Notes under the pieces: model-generated
Told to the model about the DNA's origin: nothing
What the model saw: only the letters and a program-made list of their open reading frames with translations
Database searches by the model: none
Origin: CAZJAH01 sp964544155
GTDB lineage: Bacteria > Bacteroidota > Ignavibacteria > Kapaibacteriales > UBA2268
Direction: 5' to 3'
Assembly: GCA_964544155.1 (NCBI GenBank)
Contig: CAZJAH010000009.1
Location: 1-64,000, forward strand
Length of the DNA stretch: 64,000 nt
Position numbers and translations under genes: made by a program
Shown here: in pieces, positions 44,605 through 53,789 of the stretch
Numbering within the stretch: the stretch's first letter is position 1
Layout of the letters: the number at the start of each line of letters is the position of its first letter

Positions 44605-45609
44605 ATGCCTGAATCCGTTGGCAAAACCAAAGCAATCCTGTACTTATATGAAAATCTGCTTCGGGGCAGCAAGCTGAACACTAATGACGCTTGTCAAATT
44701 CTTGAAAAAAAAGGGATCAATCTTTCCAAACGCACGGTACAGCGTTATTTTGAGGAATTAAGCCGGCTTATTGAAGGCCTGATATGCAGGGGCAACGGAA
44801 ATTCAAAAGAATTATTCCTGCCGAGAGAATTCAGGCCTGTACATGCTCCGATCAGTATTCAAAGCAGCGAGCTTTTATCTCTTCATATTCTGAAAGCTCA
44901 TCTAAAAGCTTTCAGGGGGACTAAGATTGAAAAAAATATGGAGAGTCTTGTAAATAATATTGAAAAGCATGCCCCGGGTGATGTTTTTGTTTCTGAATCA
45001 TTATTTTGGGATCAGAATAACGGCAATTTCGATTATTCCAATTATAATGATATAATAATAGAAGCTATGAACGCTATCATAGACGAGGCTATGTACAAAA
45101 TAAAATATGCTGCCAGGAATAATTTTAAAATTATCGAGGGAGTACCCTTAAAGATATACGCTTATAGCGGCCTACTGTATCTGCTAATGTGGATACCGAA
45201 ATATGATAACTATATTTCACTATCAATAAATAAAATTATTTCCATATCAACTTCAAATAAATTCATTGATAAAATTAAGCCCTTTGATGCCGATAAATTT
45301 ATGAAGAACAGGTTCGGTGTGTATAATGATAAGCCCAGGAATGTAGAATTGCAGATAAGAAAAGGGGAGGAGTTTCTTTTTGAGAACAGAAGCTGGCATC
45401 CTTCACAAAAACTTGAAAAAAAGAACGGGAAATTAATCATGAAACTGCGCGTGCCTATAGTTCCGGATTTCACAGGCTGGATTATGAGCTGGGGTAATAA
45501 AATTAAAGTAATTGCACCATTGGAACTTATAACAAAGATAAGTATGATGCACAAAAACGCGGCCGCGCAATACAATAATGACGAGAATGATGATGATAAA
45601 CATATTTAA
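44605..45609 (+). CDS. WYL-domain transcriptional regulator
   Basis: 334 residues from the ATG at 44605, preceded by GGAGG. An upstream ATG at 44557 would add 16 residues without support. The N-terminus is a winged helix (KTKAILYLYENLLRGSKLNTNDACQILEKK, recognition helix SKRTVQRYFEELSRL). The WYL domain lies around 180-250 (YKIKYAARNNFKIIEGVPLK, GLLYLLMWIPKYDNYISLS). WYL proteins sense nucleic-acid or other ligands. The last codons overlap the start of the histidine kinase gene, which makes a four-gene overlapping operon with phosphorelay proteins, an unusual setting for a WYL regulator. Confidence 0.85.
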   Translation: MPESVGKTKAILYLYENLLRGSKLNTNDACQILEKKGINLSKRTVQRYFEELSRLIEGLICRGNGNSKELFLPREFRPVHAPISIQSSELLSLHILKAHLKAFRGTKIEKNMESLVNNIEKHAPGDVFVSESLFWDQNNGNFDYSNYNDIIIEAMNAIIDEAMYKIKYAARNNFKIIEGVPLKIYAYSGLLYLLMWIPKYDNYISLSINKIISISTSNKFIDKIKPFDADKFMKNRFGVYNDKPRNVELQIRKGEEFLFENRSWHPSQKLEKKNGKLIMKLRVPIVPDFTGWIMSWGNKIKVIAPLELITKISMMHKNAAAQYNNDENDDDKHI

Positions 45610-47710
45610 CAGACAAATATTTGAAAGCTTACTGGAGCATGAAAATCTTTCCTGCCTAATTACTGAATTCAATTTAGAGAAGGATTGTAATGACTGGAAA
45701 ATAATTTATTGTAATGGTATAGCAAGATCTACAGTTAATGACATTGATCCTGTGCTGGGCGGCTTTTTGAAATCCATGCCCGAAAAGCAGGTTTCATTAT
45801 TCCGGAAAGAGATAATTAATCTCGAAGATAAAAACGCTGTATGCCGCAGGATAGGGGTCAGGTTAAACAGTAAATGGTTCAGGGCTACTTTGAGTAAACA
45901 AACTGACTCGGATAAGCTCCTGATAACATTCAAGCCCATATCCGATATAATCAGCCCGGAAAAGGATCTGGAACTTGTGGAGAGCAGGCACAGTTCAGTT
46001 GTAAAACCCACTGGTGAGATAAGCTTCGGGCATTATTTGAAAAATGACCTTATTGTATGGCCGGATGACATTGATCATATCCTGGGATATAGCGGCTCTG
46101 AAATGGGGCAGGCCCTTAAAAGCTGGCTGGATAAAGTATATCCGGATGATCAATCCAACAAAAAACCTATTAATGTTCTGTTTATCCCCATAAAAAACGA
46201 AAACGGTGTGATAAATGTTCTTTGCGTATCAAGAGACATAAACGATCGCAGGAAAACTCAGAAAGCAGCTTTAGATTATTCAAAGCTCATTGAATCGGTT
46301 TTTAATGCTATATCTGAAACTCTGATAAAGATTGATAAAAAAGGGCTGATTAAAGGTATAAATTATACAGGAGCAGCAAGGCTAAAGACAACGCCTGAAG
46401 AATTAATCGGGAAAAACATTTACCAGATATTACCCCCCAACGCGGCTGAATTCAGAAAAAAAATGATAGATAAAGTTTTCGATACCGGTGATCCCATAGC
46501 TTTCGACGATATAAGGTATCCAATATATTTCTCAAACAAAATATACCCGGTTAAAGATGAACAAGGCAATACGACCGATGTAATAGTTTTCGGGCTTGAT
46601 GAAACCGAGAAAAAACGCCAGGAAAGGGATTTAAAGATCAAAAACCACGCGATAGAATCATCACTGATAGGTTTCGCGATAGGCGATCTCAATGGAAGAA
46701 TTACCTACGGTAATGCTGAATTTGAAAAAATCTGGGGATACAGCTCGCCACGGGAATATAAAGGCAAAAGCTATTTAGAGCTGTTCAATGTACCCGGACT
46801 GCCTGATAATCTTTTATCACTAATTAAAAAGGAAGGAAAATGGAGCGGTGAATATTTGGCATTCAGGCAAAACGGCGATAAGTTTGATGTAGAGGCTCAC
46901 GCGAGCCTGGTAATATCAGATGAAGGCCAAATGCTTGCCATAACGATCAGCTTTATAGATGTAACTGAGCATAATAAAATCTCAGCCGAGATAAAGGAAT
47001 ATTCTGAAAAGCTTAAAAAATCCAATGATGAGCTTAAGCAATTCGCTTACATTGCTTCTCATGATCTGCAGGAACCGCTTAGAGGTATATCCAACAGTAT
47101 ACAGATCGTTGAGAAAAAGCTATCCGGCAAACTCGATGAAGACACCCTGAAGTTTATGAATTTCGCAACTGAAGGTGCAAAAAAAATGCAGGATCTCATT
47201 AACGGCCTGATGGAATACTCGAGGGTAGAAAACAATAATAAAAGCTTTGACAGGGAAGTAGACCTAAATAAACTTGTTGAAAGAGTTGCATCTATGCTCG
47301 AGTTAAAGATAAAAGAAAATAAGGCCGAAATAAAAATAAATAAACTGCCCGTGGTAAGGGGTAATGAATCACTTCTCTACAGGCTGTTTCAAAACCTCAC
47401 GGATAACGCGCTAAAGTTCAGAAAATCTCATGAAAAACCGGTAATTGATATAAGCAGCAGCCGTATTGGGGACAACTATGTAATATATTTCGAAGATAAC
47501 GGTATAGGTATAAAAGAGGAGTATTTTGAAAAGATCTTTCAGGTGTTCAGAAGGCTCCATACATCTAAAACAATAAAAGGTACGGGTATAGGCCTGGCAA
47601 TTTGTAAAAGAATTGTCGAAGCGCATAAAGGAAAGATAGGAATTGAATCAAAACCCGGAAGCGGGACTAAATTTATTATAACTTTACCAATTGAAATTCA
47701 AAATGAATAA
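45578..47710 (+). CDS. PAS-domain sensor histidine kinase, cytoplasmic
   Basis: 710 residues if translation starts at 45578. ATG codons at 45587, 45590 and 45593 are alternatives; all lie inside the WYL gene end. No membrane segment is seen. At least three PAS-like domains are visible (IIYCNGIARS; LIESVFNAISETLIKIDKKG; IESSLIGFAIGDLNGRITYGNAEFEKIWGY). HisKA follows with QFAYIASHDLQEPLRGISNS (His near 494), of the phytochrome-like group, then the ATPase domain ending GTGIGLAICKRIVEAHKG. The overlap with the receiver gene below (8 bases) suggests that is its phosphorylation partner. Confidence 0.92.
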   Translation: MTRMMMINIFNRQIFESLLEHENLSCLITEFNLEKDCNDWKIIYCNGIARSTVNDIDPVLGGFLKSMPEKQVSLFRKEIINLEDKNAVCRRIGVRLNSKWFRATLSKQTDSDKLLITFKPISDIISPEKDLELVESRHSSVVKPTGEISFGHYLKNDLIVWPDDIDHILGYSGSEMGQALKSWLDKVYPDDQSNKKPINVLFIPIKNENGVINVLCVSRDINDRRKTQKAALDYSKLIESVFNAISETLIKIDKKGLIKGINYTGAARLKTTPEELIGKNIYQILPPNAAEFRKKMIDKVFDTGDPIAFDDIRYPIYFSNKIYPVKDEQGNTTDVIVFGLDETEKKRQERDLKIKNHAIESSLIGFAIGDLNGRITYGNAEFEKIWGYSSPREYKGKSYLELFNVPGLPDNLLSLIKKEGKWSGEYLAFRQNGDKFDVEAHASLVISDEGQMLAITISFIDVTEHNKISAEIKEYSEKLKKSNDELKQFAYIASHDLQEPLRGISNSIQIVEKKLSGKLDEDTLKFMNFATEGAKKMQDLINGLMEYSRVENNNKSFDREVDLNKLVERVASMLELKIKENKAEIKINKLPVVRGNESLLYRLFQNLTDNALKFRKSHEKPVIDISSSRIGDNYVIYFEDNGIGIKEEYFEKIFQVFRRLHTSKTIKGTGIGLAICKRIVEAHKGKIGIESKPGSGTKFIITLPIEIQNE

Positions 47711-48152
47711 TAATATTGAATCGGTTGAAGTATTCCTGGTCGAGGATAATGAGACAGATATCGAACTGATTAAAGAAGCACTAAAGTTAAGCCGCCTTTC
47801 TACTAGTCTAAAGATCGCGAATGACGGCGAGGAAGCTATAGATTATCTAACTGATAATTGCGAAAAAATGGAATCGCAAAAGCCGGATATAATTCTGCTT
47901 GATTTGAATCTTCCAAAAAAAGACGGCATAGAAGTATTATCATTTATAAAAAACAATAACCGAATAAAGGATATTCCCGTAATAGTCCTTACAGTATCAG
48001 GATGCAATAATGATGTTTTAAAGGCGTACAGCCATCACGCTAACTGCTATATCAGAAAGCCTGTTGATTTTGACAAATTTGAGGAGATTGTGCGTCAGAT
48101 AGAGACATTTTGGTTTTCGATTGTAAGTCTGCCGAGGAAGGAAATGGCATGA
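47703..48152 (+). CDS. Rcp1-type response regulator
   Basis: 149 residues from the ATG at 47703. A TTG at 47691 is in frame but less likely. Single receiver domain: Glu14/Asp15 acidic pair, phosphoacceptor Asp67 (IILLDLNLPKKDG), Thr in VLTVSG, and Lys in YIRKPVDF. The DLNLP form and the insertion after the acidic pocket are those of Rcp1-like regulators that pair with phytochrome-type kinases. No output domain. Overlaps the kinase stop by 8 bases and the hybrid kinase start by 4. Confidence 0.92.
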   Translation: MNNNIESVEVFLVEDNETDIELIKEALKLSRLSTSLKIANDGEEAIDYLTDNCEKMESQKPDIILLDLNLPKKDGIEVLSFIKNNNRIKDIPVIVLTVSGCNNDVLKAYSHHANCYIRKPVDFDKFEEIVRQIETFWFSIVSLPRKEMA

Positions 48153-50368
48153 ATTTATTGATAATTGAAGATAATGAACTGGATTACCTTTTGATAAAAG
48201 AAGCACTCTCGGAAATGCAGGATATTTCCGTTGATGCAAAAAACGCGGTAACGTTTGATCAGGCTGCTGATATGCTCGCTCGGGATCATTTTGATATTAT
48301 TATTACCGATCTCGGCCTTCCCGAAAGTTCAGGGCTTTCCACAATAGAAAAGATCCGCCGGCTTCATTGGCAAATACCACTGATAGTAATTACAGGGCTT
48401 AACGATAAAGAAACCGCTCTCAACGCGCTCAAGCTCGGCGCTCAGGATTACCTTGTCAAAGGCAGGATAGATTCTGAAATACTGGAACGCTCAATAAGAT
48501 ACTCCCTTGAAAGATTTAAATTCGAACTGGATATAAAAGATTCAGAAAAAAAATACAGGCAGATTGTTGACAACGCGCTTGTTGGAGTTTACAAAGGCAC
48601 AGATAAGGGAAAGATCACTTTTGTAAATGACGCGTTAGCTCTGATGCTCGGATTTGAAAATAAATTTGAGCTTATGAAAAGCAAGATTGTTGAATATCCG
48701 CTAAACCGTGATTCTTTTGATAAGATCATATCGGCATGCCTGGCTTACGGCAGAGTTAAGGACTTTGAAATGCCCATATACGGCAATGGCAGGATTTACC
48801 ACACTTTGCATAATGCCACTTTAACCGGAAGTGAAATATCCGGAATGATGATTGATATTACCGACCGGAAAACGGCCACAGAGCTGCTTCTTGAAATCGA
48901 AACAAAGCAAAACGCAATATTACGAGCCCTGCCGGACGCAATGCTTTTGCTCGACGAAAACTATGTAGTTACAGATTATTATCTTCCTGAAGGAAAGTTC
49001 GGGGGTTTTCTTGAACTGCCTCTACAGGAAAAAAACATTGTTGATATTTTTCAGTATGAACTTTTAAAGAAAATAGAACTAGCTATTAAAACATTAGAAA
49101 ATAATGGCCTTCAGATCATCAATCATCATTATATAAAGCAGGTAATCGATAAACATTTTGAAATAAGGGTTAAGAAATTCGGCGGAAGTCAGATTATACT
49201 ACTGATAAGAGATATCAGCCAGCGCAAAAAAATGGAACAGGTTATTATCAATACACAAAAAATGGAGGCCATTGGCAAGCTGGCAGGAGGAATAGCACAT
49301 GAATTCAATAATATGATGACTGCCATAATTAATTATTCCGAAATTTTATCACTTAAAACTGATAGTACACATAATATGGCAGCGGATATATCCCCCAAGA
49401 TAAAAGAAACCGCTATCAGCGCTTCAAAATTAGCTTCACAACTTTTGGCTTATAGCAGTAAGCAGATGATAAATCCAAAAGCGCTTAATTTCAATGAAGT
49501 TATATCAAAACTTGAACCTACACTGAAAAAGATCATCAGCGGAGATATAGATCTTATATTCAACCCCGATCATAATCTTCTGGATGTAATACTTGACAGG
49601 CAACAATTCGAGCAAATACTGGTAAATCTACTTATGAATTCAAATGAAGCTATCAGGGATAAGGGGAGAATAATTATTTCTACCTTCAGCACTTATATCG
49701 ACGGCAAAAGAGCTTACATACGTAAAAAGCATGTTTCAGGTATTTTCTCTGCAATATCAATTGAAGATACCGGTAAAGGCATCGATGATTCGATAAAAGA
49801 TAAGATTTTCGACCCGTTTTTTACCACTAAATATAATGGCAAAGGCAGCGGACTGGGCTTATCTGTAGTATATGGCATTGTCCTTCAGAATGACGGCTGG
49901 CTCGATCTCGAAACCACTGAAGGCAGCGGCGCTAAATTCACACTTTATTTCCCGGTGGCAGGCAATCCGGAGAATGTGCCTGAGAATACAAACAGTGGCA
50001 GGGAAGGCCATGGCAGATACAAAATACTTATTGTTGACGACAACCGCGAAGTGCTCGATTCCATTTCGCGCATACTCGGCCGCAAAGGCCATTCGATCCT
50101 GAAGGCAGAAACCGGTGCCGAAGCCGAGACAATGTTTTATACAGATATAAAAACAATTGATTTTGTACTTACTGATATACTTCTGCCCGATACCAACGGT
50201 ATTACTTTAGCGGAGAAATTAAGAAAAATGAACCCCGAAACTAGAATAATCCTGTGCAGCGCCAGCAATGACCCCAAAGTGCTTGATTCAATCGGGCCTA
50301 ATACCGCTTTTATTGAAAAACCCTACCAAATACAGGAACTGATTGAACTTTTTCAGAGCTTAAAATAA
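48149..50368 (+). CDS. Hybrid kinase REC-PAS-HisKA-HATPase-REC
   Basis: 739 residues from the ATG at 48149. An upstream in-frame start would add 13 residues but lies inside the preceding gene. The N-terminal receiver (LLIIEDNELD ... IIITDLGLPE, phosphoacceptor Asp near 53) is followed by PAS domains (IVDNALVGVYKG; LLDENYVVTDYY), then HisKA MEAIGKLAGGIAHEFNNMM (His near 384) and the ATPase domain (GKGIDD; GKGSGLGLSVVYGIV). A C-terminal receiver with FVLTDILLPD (Asp near 676) ends the protein. It lacks membrane segments. Two receivers around one kinase suggest a phosphorelay or feedback on kinase activity. Confidence 0.93.
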   Translation: MNLLIIEDNELDYLLIKEALSEMQDISVDAKNAVTFDQAADMLARDHFDIIITDLGLPESSGLSTIEKIRRLHWQIPLIVITGLNDKETALNALKLGAQDYLVKGRIDSEILERSIRYSLERFKFELDIKDSEKKYRQIVDNALVGVYKGTDKGKITFVNDALALMLGFENKFELMKSKIVEYPLNRDSFDKIISACLAYGRVKDFEMPIYGNGRIYHTLHNATLTGSEISGMMIDITDRKTATELLLEIETKQNAILRALPDAMLLLDENYVVTDYYLPEGKFGGFLELPLQEKNIVDIFQYELLKKIELAIKTLENNGLQIINHHYIKQVIDKHFEIRVKKFGGSQIILLIRDISQRKKMEQVIINTQKMEAIGKLAGGIAHEFNNMMTAIINYSEILSLKTDSTHNMAADISPKIKETAISASKLASQLLAYSSKQMINPKALNFNEVISKLEPTLKKIISGDIDLIFNPDHNLLDVILDRQQFEQILVNLLMNSNEAIRDKGRIIISTFSTYIDGKRAYIRKKHVSGIFSAISIEDTGKGIDDSIKDKIFDPFFTTKYNGKGSGLGLSVVYGIVLQNDGWLDLETTEGSGAKFTLYFPVAGNPENVPENTNSGREGHGRYKILIVDDNREVLDSISRILGRKGHSILKAETGAEAETMFYTDIKTIDFVLTDILLPDTNGITLAEKLRKMNPETRIILCSASNDPKVLDSIGPNTAFIEKPYQIQELIELFQSLK

Positions 50369-50814
50369 AATCAGGATAAAAAGCAGCGGAAATAAAATGT
50401 CTTTTGATATATTGTAGATCATAAAATCGCAGAAATGAACAATCTTACTTTTTGCAATCAGTTTCGCGACTGCGGGAGAAAAACTATATCTGAATTTGGA
50501 GTAAGGCGGAAAATACTCTTTCAGATCAGATGTAATTGATTTTGATATTGATCTAAATAATGAGTCTACAACTCTATTTGCGTCCTGCAATTTGAAGAGC
50601 CGGCTGATTGTTGAAGCAAAAAAAGGATTACTGGATAAACATCATATTTCCGGAACAATGCAGATGTTTGAGGTTGATCAGGGTGAGCGTAAGCAAATTG
50701 GCACTGGTACGACTGAGACAATATTTTTGAGGATAAAAGACCCGGGCCACTAATATTTGGGTAATATTCTTTAAAAAATAAGGCTTTTAAACAGGGAGTA
50801 AATCAAATTCATAG
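50369..50814. other. 446-base region with an unexplained open frame
   Basis: No confident gene. It holds an 82-codon plus-strand open frame with a protein-like ending (50505-50753, listed separately) and an overlapping minus-strand frame (down to 50360) whose end resembles a CFI-box-like C-terminus. Neither has a good start. No terminator for the hybrid kinase gene or the minus-strand lpx operon was recognised. Confidence 0.4.
50505..50753 (+). pseudogene. Possible gene remnant without start codon
   Basis: An 82-codon frame open from TAA at 50502 to TAA at 50751. The encoded part (FDIDLNNESTTLFASCNLKS, RLIVEAKKGLLDKHHISG, QIGTGTTETIFLRIKDPGH) looks protein-like but has no early ATG or GTG. 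In the next frame, ATG at about 50436 (MNNLTFCNQFRDCGRKTIS) runs into this region before a stop, so a single frameshift near 50500-50510 would join them. I do not recognise the product; a decayed small gene is one reading. Confidence 0.3.
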
Positions 50815-51369
50815 CTATCTTACTACCGCGTCGGCAAGGTATTCGGCGGGGTCTATAAGGCATTCTGGGAGCCTGCTTTCAAAGAGGTTACCACCCTTGT
50901 AATTTCTAAGCTTGTATTCATTGCCTCGGTAAATCTCTAAATGGAGCATACTGGTTTTGCGGGCTTCTTTCAGCTTTTGTATGTATTCGGGAGCGCTTTT
51001 ATCAATCAAGTCCCTGGCAAGCACAGTTCCTACCGCTCCCAAGCTAGTGCCTGCGCTAACTATTTCACCTTTTGCCGGGTATATCTCGCCAAGTTCCGCG
51101 TATTTAATTACCGGCCCCTTAATAGTTTTAACGGCTATGAAGTAGGTAGTATTCCAGTAGATATTTCCTTCACCTGAAGTGAAAACACCGGAATCTATTA
51201 CCACACCGCTTTCGATAGCGAGCACCTTTGTTCCGGCAGGAGCATATATATCCATGCCGCAATGGTATCTGTCGCCGCGGTCCTCTGCAAAAGAGCCTGG
51301 AGCTCCTTCAACGGGGAATTTGATCCTGTCCCCGGCCAATGGCCAGTATTTCCTGTATGGCTTGTTCAA
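50815..51369 (-). CDS. M23-like (LytM fold) protein lacking one active-site histidine
   Basis: 184 residues from a TTG that overlaps the upstream stop (TTGA). The M23 barrel is recognisable: HCGMDIYAPAGTKVLAIESG (zinc ligands His36 and Asp40), then YAELGEIYPAKGEIVSAGTSLGAVG. The usual HLHFE motif is MLHLEIY: the second His is kept, but the first, which is catalytic in LytM, is Met. That suggests a non-hydrolytic or altered enzyme, as in regulatory LytM proteins. No signal peptide or membrane helix. Last gene of the lpxB operon. Confidence 0.75.
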   Translation of the reverse strand: MNKPYRKYWPLAGDRIKFPVEGAPGSFAEDRGDRYHCGMDIYAPAGTKVLAIESGVVIDSGVFTSGEGNIYWNTTYFIAVKTIKGPVIKYAELGEIYPAKGEIVSAGTSLGAVGTVLARDLIDKSAPEYIQKLKEARKTSMLHLEIYRGNEYKLRNYKGGNLFESRLPECLIDPAEYLADAVVR

Positions 51370-52157
51370 GGCAGCGCCTCAGCTTTTCGTTTGTATGCTT
51401 CAGAATGTTTGAGGAATACCTTTCCTAAAGGCCGGGAAAGTGTATTATACGGCTCAAGCCTTTCAGGATGCCATTGCACGGCAATCATAAACGGCCTGCT
51501 GTAAGGATCTTCCCATTCAAATGCTTCTATCAGGCCGTCAGGCGAAAAGGCCGTAGCAATAAGCCCCGGGGCCAGTTTATCTACTGCCTGGTGGTGGTTG
51601 CTGTTTACCATGCCGCTATCCGTCAGGGTTATTTCATTCAGCATAGTGCCTTTTTTAATTACTACCGTATGTTCTTCCCTGTGGCCGATTTCCCCCTCAA
51701 CCTCGGTAGGTATATCCACAATCAGGCTGCCCCCCAGCGCAACATTCAGTATCTGCTCGCCGCGGCATATGGCCATAATAGGCAGGCCCATATCCAGAGC
51801 TTTGCTTATGAGCGCGAATTCCAGAGTATCACGCCTTAGATCAATTTCGCACAAGGCTGTATCTCCAGCTCTCCCGAAGCGCGCGGGGTGCACGTCAGGC
51901 CCTCCCGAGAGTAGAAGCCCATGGGCATCGTCCATATGGGCCATTGCTTTATCAAAGCTGATATTATAAGCGTCAATGCAGACAGCATTGGGATTAATTG
52001 ATTTTATCCATTTTTCGTACATTTCGTAATGCTCCGAACCGCTGCCCTTTGATATAATAATTTTAACTTCCGGCTGGTCCTGACAGGATACCAAAAGCCC
52101 TAATAAGGCTGCAATTATATATAAGCAAACATTACGATTTTTTGCTATCTTTTTCAT
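51366..52157 (-). CDS. Lipoprotein gamma-glutamyl hydrolase-like (peptidase C26)
   Basis: 263 residues. N-terminal helix and lipobox LLVSC (Cys25) make this a membrane-anchored member of a usually cytoplasmic family. Class I glutamine-amidotransferase-like triad: nucleophile elbow MAICRGEQILNVALGG (Cys), then HHQAVDKL and QWHPERLE with His and Glu. LLLSGGPDVHPARFG is a C26/PuuD hallmark. It would hydrolyse gamma-glutamyl bonds in the periplasm; substrate unknown. It overlaps lpxK by 26 bases and the M23-like gene by 4, so it is part of the lpx transcript. Confidence 0.83.
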   Translation of the reverse strand: MKKIAKNRNVCLYIIAALLGLLVSCQDQPEVKIIISKGSGSEHYEMYEKWIKSINPNAVCIDAYNISFDKAMAHMDDAHGLLLSGGPDVHPARFGRAGDTALCEIDLRRDTLEFALISKALDMGLPIMAICRGEQILNVALGGSLIVDIPTEVEGEIGHREEHTVVIKKGTMLNEITLTDSGMVNSNHHQAVDKLAPGLIATAFSPDGLIEAFEWEDPYSRPFMIAVQWHPERLEPYNTLSRPLGKVFLKHSEAYKRKAEALP

Positions 52158-53181
52158 TTCTTTCTATGTCATACAGTGATTTAAGTTTTGAAAAATAAGC
52201 GTTCCTGCCTTCAATTATCCTTAGAGTTATCGGGAATACATAGCAATGGATTCCGGCATTGGCAAACATATCGCTCAGATTGATCAGTTTGGCGGCATCC
52301 TTTTCAGTAGTGGCTATGTAATCGCTTCCTTCATCCCGGCAGGTTTGTATTATTTTCTCAACGTCCTTTTCATTATAATAGTGATGATCAGGATAATCAA
52401 GGGATTGCTTAACACTGTATTTTTGCTTTTCAAGCATATTTCTGAAGCGCTCCGGCTTTGCAATGCCTGCAACGCAGACTATTCCGCTGAGCATATCGCG
52501 GTATTCGTACCTGCCGGTCTGTTGCCTTGATTTAATATGATAGGGCCTTTCCTGCCAGGGAATTACCCTTATAGTAAGTTTTGTATCTTTCAGCGCGGCG
52601 ATTTTTTCATTTGGCGTGATATTGCCTGTCAGGCATATGATGTCTGCTCTGCCAATCGATTCGAGCGGCTCGCGAAGCCTACCTTTGGGGAGAAGGTCTG
52701 GGTTTTCGATAGTGTCGTTATCGATGAGCACAATGTCTATGTCGCGGTGAAGCCTTCTGTGCTGGAATCCGTCATCGATAATGACCGTATCGACATCGAA
52801 TTTACTGGTTATGTTCTTTGCTGCTTCTGATTTGCTTTCATGTGCTATAACGGGAATCCTGAGCGTATCGGCAAGCATGAACATCTCATCGCCGCCTTCC
52901 CTGGCGTCAGCCAAAATATTTTTTCCGTCGCAGAGAATAATCTCTCCTTTCGATTTTTTCTTATATCCTCTTCCGATTATTGCCGGCTTTCTTTTAATTT
53001 TCTGAAGGTCGCGTGCCAGCATCTGCACAAAAGGTGTTTTTCCCGTTCCTCCTACCGTTAAGTTTCCCACGCTTATAACCGGTATATCAATTTTTATTAT
53101 CTCTTCTTTTTCTTTGTCATACCTTTGATTTCTTGTTTCAACAGCTTTCCCGAAAATCTTCGAGAACATACCTTTGATCAT
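52132..53181 (-). CDS. lpxK: Tetraacyldisaccharide 4'-kinase
   Basis: 349 residues. It phosphorylates the 4' position of the lipid A disaccharide at the inner membrane. The Walker A segment VISVGNLTVGGTGKTPFV near 36-53, then AIIGRGYKKKSKG, VIIDDGFQHRRLHRDIDIVLID, PLLPKGRLREPL-like DLLPKGRLREPL, and TTEKDAAKL at the end are the family landmarks. The start ATG at 53181 is 23 bases after the acyltransferase gene. The N-terminal membrane-anchor helix typical of LpxK is short here. Confidence 0.94.
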   Translation of the reverse strand: MIKGMFSKIFGKAVETRNQRYDKEKEEIIKIDIPVISVGNLTVGGTGKTPFVQMLARDLQKIKRKPAIIGRGYKKKSKGEIILCDGKNILADAREGGDEMFMLADTLRIPVIAHESKSEAAKNITSKFDVDTVIIDDGFQHRRLHRDIDIVLIDNDTIENPDLLPKGRLREPLESIGRADIICLTGNITPNEKIAALKDTKLTIRVIPWQERPYHIKSRQQTGRYEYRDMLSGIVCVAGIAKPERFRNMLEKQKYSVKQSLDYPDHHYYNEKDVEKIIQTCRDEGSDYIATTEKDAAKLINLSDMFANAGIHCYVFPITLRIIEGRNAYFSKLKSLYDIERNEKDSKKS

Positions 53182-53204
53182 TGTTCCAAAACTCCGAAAT
53201 GTAT

Positions 53205-53789
53205 CTAAAATTCATTTATAAAGGTAAGCCTTTTCTCTACTATTTCCAATACACGGCTTATTTCATCTCTGCTCAAAGTGTCATCTAATTTATCCGTAAC
53301 TTCAAATTTAAGATATATTTTACTAAACGGACAGGGAAATTCAAAATTATCCCAACTTTTATTAAATATTTTTTTTTGCCCAATTTTAATTCCGCAAAGA
53401 AATAACGGCACACCGGCTCTTTGCGCGGCCAGCAAGGCTCCTGGTTTCATTTTATTTGCCGGGCCCCTGGGGCCGTCGGGGGTGACGAGCAGCATACTGT
53501 CTTTGCATGTTTCCACCATGTCCGCCAAAATATCCCCTTGCTTTCTGGAAGACGATCCCCTTATAAGTGAAAATCCCCAGTGCTTAAGCAGTGATGCCAG
53601 TACGGAACCGTCTTTGCTAAGGCTTACCAGAGCCGAGGGATTCTTTTTCCTGAAAAAATGCCAGCCGGGAAGCATTTTGCCGTGCCAGAAGGCAATTACG
53701 CAAGGGCTTTCAGGCATGGGGCCTTCCGTTTTGTAACGCCAGGTAGCCGCTATAACGCTGATTATTATATTAAAAAACTGCTGTTTCAA
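53205..53789 (-). CDS. DUF374 lysophospholipid acyltransferase-like protein
   Basis: 194 residues from a TTG immediately after the lpxB stop. The acyltransferase motifs are clear: IAFWHGKMLPGW (HxxxxD-like site variant of the DUF374 group), IRGSSSRKQGD and VTPDGPRGPANKMKPGAL. DUF374 proteins are related to LPLAT enzymes and occur with lipid A or Kdo genes in Bacteroidota. A role in late acylation of lipid A or in Kdo transfer to it is a reasonable inference from its place between lpxB and lpxK. A hydrophobic N-terminal helix suggests membrane association. Confidence 0.85.
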   Translation of the reverse strand: MKQQFFNIIISVIAATWRYKTEGPMPESPCVIAFWHGKMLPGWHFFRKKNPSALVSLSKDGSVLASLLKHWGFSLIRGSSSRKQGDILADMVETCKDSMLLVTPDGPRGPANKMKPGALLAAQRAGVPLFLCGIKIGQKKIFNKSWDNFEFPCPFSKIYLKFEVTDKLDDTLSRDEISRVLEIVEKRLTFINEF

